In this document: one piece after another, positions 58,423 through 64,000 of the stretch
Layout: every line of letters begins with the position of its first letter
Position numbering within the stretch: position 1 is the first letter of the stretch
Made by a program: the position numbers and the translations under genes
The notes under the pieces: generated by a model
The model's database searches: none
Seen by the model: the letters and a program-made list of their open reading frames with translations, nothing else
What the model was told of the DNA's origin: nothing
Source of the DNA: Micromonospora carbonacea
GTDB taxonomy: Bacteria > Actinomycetota > Actinomycetes > Mycobacteriales > Micromonosporaceae
DNA: 64,000 nucleotides
Assembly (NCBI RefSeq): GCF_014205165.1
Contig: NZ_JACHMZ010000001.1
Span: 2,502,501-2,566,500 of the forward strand
Direction: 5' to 3'

Positions 58423-58672
58423 GATCACTCCAAGTCGTGCGGGTCCAGAGGCTGACGCGGGTCAGGGACGGCGTCTCGGGTGTGCCGCCGGCGGGGCAGC
58501 CGAACGTCGGGGGCGCGCCGGCGGCCAGGCTGCCGTCCCACGTCCCGGCGTGGACGTTCCGGGTGCCGCCGGCCGGTGCGTGGCGGCCTCGGACCTGGGT
58601 GACGGTCCGCCCGCCGGAGCGCGTCCAGCGCCGTGACCGCGACGGATGCTCTCCGGGTATGCAGGTGGACAT
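58415..58672 (-). pseudogene. Remnant of a second CBM2-bearing secreted protein
   Basis: An 85-codon frame starts at ATG 58672 behind AAGGAG and ends over the GH95 start. Residues about 19-70 (58618-58463) look like the C-terminal half of a CBM2: SGGRTVTQVRG, RNVHAGTWDGSLAAGAPP and TFGCPAGGTPETPSLT follow the VTQ...NGSLAAGASTTFGF pattern. The catalytic part and signal peptide are missing, and the usual final Cys is changed. It reads as an internal-deletion remnant of an enzyme that once preceded GH95. It differs in sequence from the CBM2 of the GH95 protein. Confidence 0.6.
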
Positions 58673-58903
58673 CAGACGTCTCCTTCATGCCGTGGGGTGG
58701 TGGTGTCGACGGCATGCCGTCGTTGCTCGGGCGGGCGCGGCCGATCCGGCCGGGAGCGGCTTCCGGCAGGCCGGCCTGCCCGTGTCGGGCCGTGCCGCGG
58801 AGGATGGCGTGTCTGCCCGGTCGCCGGCGTCCGGGACCGGCGTCGTCGACCCGGCGAAGCTCGTCGCGCCGCCGACCGGTCGCCCGCGCCGCGCCGGACG
58901 GCG

Positions 58904-58919
58904 CTGTTAGCGTTAACAG
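58904..58919. promoter_or_regulatory. LacI-type operator 1
   Basis: CTGTTAGCGTTAACAG has perfect 6-bp arms (CTGTTA/TAACAG) around GCGT, close to the LacI-family consensus for actinomycete polysaccharide genes. It lies in the 789-bp divergent region between GH95 and GH43, an interval otherwise without genes except for the CBM2 remnant. Confidence 0.6.
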
Positions 58920-59160
58920 GAGCGCCTCGCGTGCCCGACGCCGGCCTGCGTCGATGCTGCCGGCGTCCGAGCTCCCAACGGTGCACCAGCATTGCCCATA
59001 TGGACTCTCGTGGATGCACGTGCCTGCCGTCAAGATATGACGTTTAGGTTTCGCGAACGTTTTCCGCTGGTGAGATGCCGGCCTGTCGGCCCGACGCCCG
59101 CCCGCTCCGCGGGGACCGCGCCGTGGGCCTGGGGCGCTTGAGTCCGGTGGGGGATTCTCG

Positions 59161-59194
59161 TAACATCCAGGGTCAGCGATGTTATCGCGAACAT
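59161..59194. promoter_or_regulatory. LacI-type operator 2 with overlapping inverted repeat
   Basis: ATGTTATCGCGAACAT (59179-59194) is a 16-bp palindrome with CG centre and ATGTT/AACAT arms. It overlaps TAACATC-N10-GATGTTA (59161-59184). The site ends 18 bp before the GH43 start codon, so binding should block the ribosome-binding region or early transcript. Smaller repeats (CGTCA-N5-TGACG, 59028-59042) lie between the two operators. Confidence 0.55.
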
Positions 59195-59211
59195 TCACCG
59201 GAGGTGGCGCG

Positions 59212-60762
59212 GTGTCCACCGACCCGCACTACCGAAACCCGGTCGTCGCCGGCTTCTTCCCCGACCCGAGCATCTGCCGCGTCGGCGAGGACTACTACCT
59301 GGTGTGCTCCAGCTTCGAGTACTTCCCGGGCGTGCCGCTGCTGCACAGCCGGAACCTGGTCAACTGGCGGCAGATCGGCAACGTCCTCGACCGCCCGAGC
59401 CAGCTCGCGCTCCCCGCGGACACCCCGGCCTCCCAGGGCGTCTACGCCCCGACCATCCGGCACCACGACGGCCGGTTCTGGGTGGTCACCACCAACGTCA
59501 GCCTGGGCCGGCACCTGATCGTCACCGCGCAGGATCCGGCCGGGCCGTGGTCCGACCCGGTCCACGTCGACCTGCCGCACGTCGACCCGTCGCTGACCTG
59601 GGACGACGAGGGGAACTGCTGGCTGACCACCTCGGGGGTGAAGTCCTACCGGATCGACCCGGACACGGGCCGGGTGCTGGAGGGCCCGATTCCCCTGTGG
59701 TCGGGCACCGGCGGCCAGTATCCGGAGGCCCCGCACCTCTACCGGATCGACGGCTGGTGGTACCTGCTGCTGTCCGAGGGCGGCACGCACACCGGCCACG
59801 CCGTCTCCGTCGCCCGGTCGCGCAGCCCCCGGGGCCCCTTCGAGCCCGCACCGACCAACCCGATCCTCACCCACCGGGGCAGCAACCTGCCGGTGCAGGC
59901 CACCGGGCACGCCGACCTGGTCCAGGCCCCCGACGGCGGCTGGTGGATGGTCCTGCTCGGCATCCGGGCCAAGGGCCAGTGGCCGCCCTACCACGTCCTG
60001 GGCCGCGAGACCTTCCTCGTGCCCGTGCGCTGGGTCGACGGGTGGCCGGTCGTCGACCCCGTCGGGGAGGTCACGGCCGCCCCGGCCGGCAGCGCCCCGG
60101 CGCTCGCCGCCCCGGCCGACCCGGGCGCGTACCGCGACGACTTCGACACGGCCGTCCTCGCTCCCGGCTGGGTCTCGCCGCGCTCCCGGCCCGACGCCGC
60201 CTGGTCGCTGACCGCGCGACCCGGCTGGCTCACCCTGACCGCCACCGGGGCGACGCTGGACCGCGCCGGCGCGACGATCGTGGCCGCCCGGCAGCGGCAC
60301 CACGACTGTCGTGCCAGCGCCCGCCTCGACCCGGGCGACGGCACCGCCGGGCTCACCCTCCGCATCGACGAGGCGCACCACTACGACCTGGAGGTGTCCG
60401 CCGGCCGCGTGCGGGTCGTCGGCAGGGTCGGCCCCTTCCGGCAGGTCTTCGCCGAACTCGCCGTCTCCGGCGGGCCGGTCGTCCTCACGATCGCCACCCG
60501 CACCCACGACCTCCGTCCGCCGACCGTGACCGGCGCCGCCGACCTGGCGGCCGGGGCCGCGCCCTTCGGGGTGCGCGCCGCCGCCTGCGACATGGTGTCC
60601 TTCGAGGTGGAGACCCCCGACGGGCCCCGCGTGCTCGCCGAGCTCGACGGGCGCTACCTGTCCACCGAGGTCGCCGCCGGCTTCACCGGCCGGGTCGTCG
60701 GCATGTACGTCACCGAGGGCAGCGCGGCGTTCGACTGGTTCGACTACCGCCCGGCGGGCTGA
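59212..60762 (+). CDS. GH43 beta-xylosidase / alpha-L-arabinofuranosidase
   Basis: The 516-residue protein starts at GTG 59212 after GGAGGT; a longer frame to 59179 would begin inside the operator. The five-bladed GH43 propeller has base Asp in FFPDPSICRVGEDYYLV, the pKa-modulating Asp in VDPSLTWDDEG and acid Glu in QYPEAPHLYRIDG. A C-terminal beta-sandwich (about 310-516) is typical of xylosidase-type members. No signal peptide is visible, so it should act inside the cell on imported oligosaccharides. LacI-type sites upstream suggest control by a sugar-responsive repressor outside the window. Confidence 0.9.
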   Translation: MSTDPHYRNPVVAGFFPDPSICRVGEDYYLVCSSFEYFPGVPLLHSRNLVNWRQIGNVLDRPSQLALPADTPASQGVYAPTIRHHDGRFWVVTTNVSLGRHLIVTAQDPAGPWSDPVHVDLPHVDPSLTWDDEGNCWLTTSGVKSYRIDPDTGRVLEGPIPLWSGTGGQYPEAPHLYRIDGWWYLLLSEGGTHTGHAVSVARSRSPRGPFEPAPTNPILTHRGSNLPVQATGHADLVQAPDGGWWMVLLGIRAKGQWPPYHVLGRETFLVPVRWVDGWPVVDPVGEVTAAPAGSAPALAAPADPGAYRDDFDTAVLAPGWVSPRSRPDAAWSLTARPGWLTLTATGATLDRAGATIVAARQRHHDCRASARLDPGDGTAGLTLRIDEAHHYDLEVSAGRVRVVGRVGPFRQVFAELAVSGGPVVLTIATRTHDLRPPTVTGAADLAAGAAPFGVRAAACDMVSFEVETPDGPRVLAELDGRYLSTEVAAGFTGRVVGMYVTEGSAAFDWFDYRPAG

Positions 60763-60849
60763 ACCCCTCCGGCGGACCCGCGTGCCGACGACGCCCCGGT
60801 GCCCCGGTCAGCCGACCGCGTCCGGGGCGACCCCGGTGGACAGGCGCGC

Positions 60850-60886
60850 CCGCCGTCCGGAGTCCCCCTCGGCCCCCGGACGGCGG
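60850..60886. terminator. 11-bp hairpin between GH43 and the E2 gene
   Basis: CCGCCGTCCGG (60850-60860) pairs with CCGGACGGCGG (60876-60886), loop 15 bases, in the convergent gap. Confidence 0.7.
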
Positions 60887-60893
60887 TGGCCGC

Positions 60894-62300
60894 TCAGCAG
60901 ACGATCCGCAGCGGCTGCTCCAGGATCGCGACGAACTCCCGCATCCACTGCGCGGCGAGCGCGCCGTCGACGGCCCGGTGGTCCACCGAGAGGGTCACCC
61001 GCAGCACGGTGGCGACGGCGAGCTCACCGGCGTCGGTGACCACCGGCTCGCGGCGGGCCGCGCCGACGGCGAGGATCGTCGCCTGGGGCGGGTTGAGGAT
61101 GGCGCTGAACTCCTCCGCGCCGTACATGCCGAGGTTGGTGACGGTGGCGCTGCCGCCCTCCAGCTCGTGCTGGCGCAGCGCGCCGCGCCTGGCGCGGTCG
61201 GCGAAGTCGCGGGTGGCGGCGGCCACCGCGGACACGCTCATCCGGTCGACCCCCCGCAGCACCGGGGTGACCAGGCCGCCCTCGGTGGCGACGGCGACGC
61301 CGAGGTCGACCTCGCCGAACACCCGCATCCCGGCGTCGGTCCAGCCGACGTTGACCTGCGGCACCGCCAGGTGCGCCTGGCCGACGGCCTTGACGACCAG
61401 GTCGTTCACCGAGATCTTCACCGGGGCGGCGGCGTTGAGTTCGGTACGCAGCGCGAGCAGCGCGTCCACCCGGGCGCTGCCGCGCAGGTAGAAGTGCGGC
61501 ACGGTGGACTTGCTCTCGGTCAGCCGCCGCGCGATGGCCCGCCGCAGCCGGGAGTGCGGCACCAGCTCGTCGTCGCCGTCGGGCGTCCCCGCCGCGCCCT
61601 GCGGGCCGGGCACGGTCGCCGGGGCCGCCGGCTGTGCCGCCCCGGCGGGGGAGTGGCCGGCCGGGGCGGCCGGCGGCGCGGGGGCGGCGGCGGGCGGCGC
61701 GACCGCCGGGGCCGCGGCGCGGGCGGCGGCGATCGCGGCCTCGACGTCGGCCCGGACCACCCGCCCCTGCGGGCCGCTGCCGCGCAGGGTGTCGAAGGGG
61801 ATGCCCGCCTCGCGGGCCAGCTTGCGGGCCAGCGGGCTGGCGAAGATCCGGCCGGCGCCGGTCGCGGGGGCCCCGGCGGGCGGGGGCGTCGCCGGGGCGG
61901 CGGCCACCCCCGCCGGGGCCGACCGCGGCGGGGCGGGCGCGGGTCCCGGCGCGCCCGCCGTCGTCGTCGGTGCGAGGGTGGGCCCCGGCGTCGGGCCGGT
62001 GCCGGTCGCGGTGCCGAGGCCGAGCCGGGCGAGGGCGGCGTCGACGTCGTCCACCGTCTCGCCGGGGGCCGCGATCAACGCGATCGGGTCGCCGACGGCG
62101 ACGTCGGTCCCCTCGGGCACCAGGAGGCGGACGACCGCGCCCGGCGTGGGCGCCTCGACGTCGACCACCGCCTTGGCGGTCTCGATGGTGGCGATCACGT
62201 CACCGGCGGCGAACTCGTCGCCCTCGGCCACCGGCCAGCCGGCCAGGACCGCCTCCTCGGTGTTGGCCGCGATCTCGGGCATGCGCAGCAGGTCAGCCAT
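60894..62300 (-). CDS. 2-oxoacid dehydrogenase E2 (dihydrolipoamide acyltransferase)
   Basis: The 468-residue protein starts at ATG 62300, overlapping the E1 stop by 8 bases. A single lipoyl domain (lipoyl-Lys in ETAKAVVDVEAP, about residue 44), a long Pro/Ala linker, an E1/E3-binding domain (SPLARKLAREAGIPFDTLRG), a second linker and a catalytic core ending LSVDHRAVDGALAAQW (His and Asp of the acyltransferase) are in the usual order. The complex could use pyruvate or branched-chain 2-oxoacids; sequence does not decide. Confidence 0.9.
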   Translation of the reverse strand: MADLLRMPEIAANTEEAVLAGWPVAEGDEFAAGDVIATIETAKAVVDVEAPTPGAVVRLLVPEGTDVAVGDPIALIAAPGETVDDVDAALARLGLGTATGTGPTPGPTLAPTTTAGAPGPAPAPPRSAPAGVAAAPATPPPAGAPATGAGRIFASPLARKLAREAGIPFDTLRGSGPQGRVVRADVEAAIAAARAAAPAVAPPAAAPAPPAAPAGHSPAGAAQPAAPATVPGPQGAAGTPDGDDELVPHSRLRRAIARRLTESKSTVPHFYLRGSARVDALLALRTELNAAAPVKISVNDLVVKAVGQAHLAVPQVNVGWTDAGMRVFGEVDLGVAVATEGGLVTPVLRGVDRMSVSAVAAATRDFADRARRGALRQHELEGGSATVTNLGMYGAEEFSAILNPPQATILAVGAARREPVVTDAGELAVATVLRVTLSVDHRAVDGALAAQWMREFVAILEQPLRIVC

Positions 62301-64000
62301 GGTTGCCACCGTCCGTGAGCGTGGTGAGGCCGCGCACGACGTCGTCGACGTCGGCGATGGCGGCGCGCTCCAGCACCTTGCTGATGCTGGGGGAGGCGAC
62401 GCCGCCGGTGACGCGTTCGATCGGCGCGTCGAGCCAGTCGAAGTAGCGGCGCTGGATCTCGTCGGCCAGCCAGCCACCGTACGAGGTGCCCAGCGCCCCC
62501 TGCTCGGCGATGAGCACCCGGTTGGTCTTGCGGACGCTCGCGCCGATCGTGTCCCAGTCGATGCTGGCCCGGTCCAGCCAGCGCAGGTCGATCACCTCGG
62601 CGTCGATGCCGGTGCGGTCGACCGCCGTGAGCACCCGGTCGGTCATCGCCAGGTAGGTGAGCACGGTGGCCGCCGAGCCGGTGCGGCGGACCGCGGCCCG
62701 CCCGACCGGCAGGCAGTAGTCCCAGTCCTCCGTGGGCCCCTCGCCGGTGCCGGTGTAGAGGTCGACGTGCTCCAGCACCACCACCGGGTCCGCGCAGCGC
62801 AGCGCGGCGTTCATCAGGCCGACGTAGTCGAAGGGGGTGGAGGGGGCGACGATGCGCCAGCCGGGGGCGGTGGCGAAGACGCCCGCCGGGTCCATCGAGT
62901 GCTGGGAGCCGTACCCCGTGCCCATGGCGACCTTGGCGCGCAGCACGAACGGCACCGCGTCGTCGCCGCCGAACATGTGCCGGGCCTTGCCGACCTGGTT
63001 GAAGATCTGGTCGGCGGCGACCCACAGGAAGTCGGCGTACATGAACTCCACGACGGGGCGGAACCGGCCGTCCAGCGCCAGCCCGCCACCCAGGCCGGCG
63101 AAGGCGTTCTCGCTGATCGGGGTGCCGAGGACCCGGTCGGGGTAGCGTTCGGCCAGCCCCCGGGTGGCGCCGTTGGTGCCCCCGGCGAGGCGGTGCACGT
63201 CCTCGCCGAGGACCACGACGCGCTCGTCGGCGGCCATCCGGCGGTCCATCACCCCGGCGACCGCGTCGATGAACTTCACCGGCGCGGTGGCTCCGTAGCT
63301 GTCGCGGTCGACGGTGCGGGCGGTGGTGAACTCCGACAGGTCGCCGCGCACGCCGACGTCGACGAACGCCGGGTCGGGCCACTCGGCGGGGCGGATGCGC
63401 CGCTCCTGCGGCTTGCCGCCGGGGGCGGGTTCGAGCAGCAGGTCGCCGGTGTCGGCGAGGAGCTGCTTGGCGCGTGCCACGGCGGCGCGCTGTTGCCCGG
63501 GGGAGAGGATGCCGCGCCGGGCCAGGTGCCCTTCGAGCTGGTCGATCGGGTCGCGGGCCCGCCAGGAGTCCTCCTCCTGCCGGGTGCGGTAGCGGAACGC
63601 GCTGCCCGGGAAGGGGCCGTTCTGGTGGTAGTAGCGGTAGACGTCGGCCTCGACCAGGGTCGGGCCCCCGCCGGCCCGCATGTGCTCCACCGCCTCCCGC
63701 ATCGCCAGGTACACGGCGAGCACGTTCATGCCGTCGACCCGGTAGCTGCGGATGCCGAAGCCGGGGCCCCGGGCGGACAGGCGCGGCTCGGCGGTGGACT
63801 CCTCGACGGTGGTGGACACCGCGTAGTGGTTGTTCTCGACGAAGAAGCACAGCGGCAGCCGCCAGGCCGCGGCCAGGTTGAACGTCTCCAACGTCGAGCC
63901 GATGTTGATCGCGCCGTCGCCGAAGTAGGTCACGGCCACGGCGTCGGTGCCGGCCCGGCGGTGCGCCCACGCGCTGCCGGCGGCGAGCGGCACGCCGCCG
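62293..64000 (-). CDS. 2-oxoacid dehydrogenase E1, alpha and beta fused, 5' end outside the window
   Basis: The frame is open to the right edge, and about 150 residues of the alpha part are missing. The thiamine-diphosphate motif YFGDGAINIGSTLETFN belongs to E1-alpha; after about residue 205 the chain continues into E1-beta (VVVLGEDVHRLAGGTNGATRG; TPISENAFAGLGGGLAL; ALGTSYGGWLADEI). Alpha and beta as one polypeptide is less common than separate subunits. The next gene is E2, which overlaps it. E3 is not seen and may be upstream or elsewhere. Confidence 0.9.
   Translation of the reverse strand, partial: GGVPLAAGSAWAHRRAGTDAVAVTYFGDGAINIGSTLETFNLAAAWRLPLCFFVENNHYAVSTTVEESTAEPRLSARGPGFGIRSYRVDGMNVLAVYLAMREAVEHMRAGGGPTLVEADVYRYYHQNGPFPGSAFRYRTRQEEDSWRARDPIDQLEGHLARRGILSPGQQRAAVARAKQLLADTGDLLLEPAPGGKPQERRIRPAEWPDPAFVDVGVRGDLSEFTTARTVDRDSYGATAPVKFIDAVAGVMDRRMAADERVVVLGEDVHRLAGGTNGATRGLAERYPDRVLGTPISENAFAGLGGGLALDGRFRPVVEFMYADFLWVAADQIFNQVGKARHMFGGDDAVPFVLRAKVAMGTGYGSQHSMDPAGVFATAPGWRIVAPSTPFDYVGLMNAALRCADPVVVLEHVDLYTGTGEGPTEDWDYCLPVGRAAVRRTGSAATVLTYLAMTDRVLTAVDRTGIDAEVIDLRWLDRASIDWDTIGASVRKTNRVLIAEQGALGTSYGGWLADEIQRRYFDWLDAPIERVTGGVASPSISKVLERAAIADVDDVVRGLTTLTDGGNHG

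Noticed and set aside
55201..58455. 1084-residue open frame antisense to the GH95 gene
   Set aside because: The GH95 frame has intact signal, catalytic motifs and CBM2; the opposite frame has only biased composition.
1..64000. CRISPR array, tRNA, rRNA, IS element or prophage
   Set aside because: No regularly spaced repeats, transposase or integrase motifs, tRNA-like cloverleaf or rRNA stretch were noticed on reading both strands; a tRNAscan/ISfinder run would settle it.

Overview
This is a very GC-rich, gene-dense stretch of an actinomycete chromosome. Frequent GTG starts, many 4-base GTGA/ATGA gene overlaps, two SARP-type regulators, SigE-type ECF sigma factors, a DUF3152 lipoprotein and a B12-riboswitch-controlled nrdAB operon suggest the Micromonosporaceae (Micromonospora or a close relative). 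That placement is inference. I see no rRNA, tRNA, CRISPR array, insertion sequence or phage gene.

Layout. (1) 1-2495: a macro-domain gene, cut by the left edge, overlaps a SIR2-like gene; this is a candidate NAD/ADP-ribose conflict module. (2) 2527-10523: a seven-gene minus-strand operon (GT2 glycosyltransferase, DUF2064 transferase, methyltransferase, membrane-anchored molybdopterin oxidoreductase, small membrane protein, response regulator, histidine kinase) faces an epimerase and a polytopic membrane protein. Three spaced CTTAC/TGAC repeats lie between the divergent arms. (3) 10592-27869: an ArsR regulator, then a large catabolic locus with an intracellular GH78 alpha-L-rhamnosidase, a peptide/nickel-type ABC transporter, four or five oxidoreductase/hydrolase genes, an FAH-family hydrolase, an IclR regulator and lutABC. 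I read it as uptake of rhamnosides and non-phosphorylative breakdown of L-rhamnose (or another 6-deoxysugar) to pyruvate plus L-lactate, with LutABC oxidising the lactate. The palindrome GTTCA-N6-TGAAC occurs before the rhamnosidase and between iclR and lutA, so both arms are probably under one IclR regulator. A third copy lies before the acyl-CoA synthetase.

(4) 27919-32556: acyl-CoA synthetase, TetR, acyl-CoA dehydrogenase and APH-fold kinase, resembling a split ACAD10/11 system for hydroxy acids. (5) 32570-38517: a small secreted protein, a large secreted GH2 enzyme with a ricin-type lectin tail, an ECF sigma factor, an SDR and a SnoaL-like protein. (6) 38719-42520: class I ribonucleotide reductase nrdAB behind two NrdR boxes and a cobalamin riboswitch. 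(7) 42472-51865: DUF3152 lipoprotein, ECF sigma factor with a probable regulator, small secreted protein, two convergent SARP-NB-ARC regulators, a membrane protein with a bulb-lectin domain, and an SDR that has lost catalytic residues.

(8) 52216-64000: a second complete lutABC, a VOC protein, a Tat-exported GH95 alpha-L-fucosidase with CBM2, a decayed CBM2 fragment, LacI-type operators, a GH43 glycosidase, and the E2 and fused E1 subunits of a 2-oxoacid dehydrogenase running off the right edge. Much of the window (GH78, GH2, GH95, GH43, ABC importer, two lactate oxidation operons) fits a soil saprophyte feeding on plant or microbial polysaccharides rich in deoxysugars.
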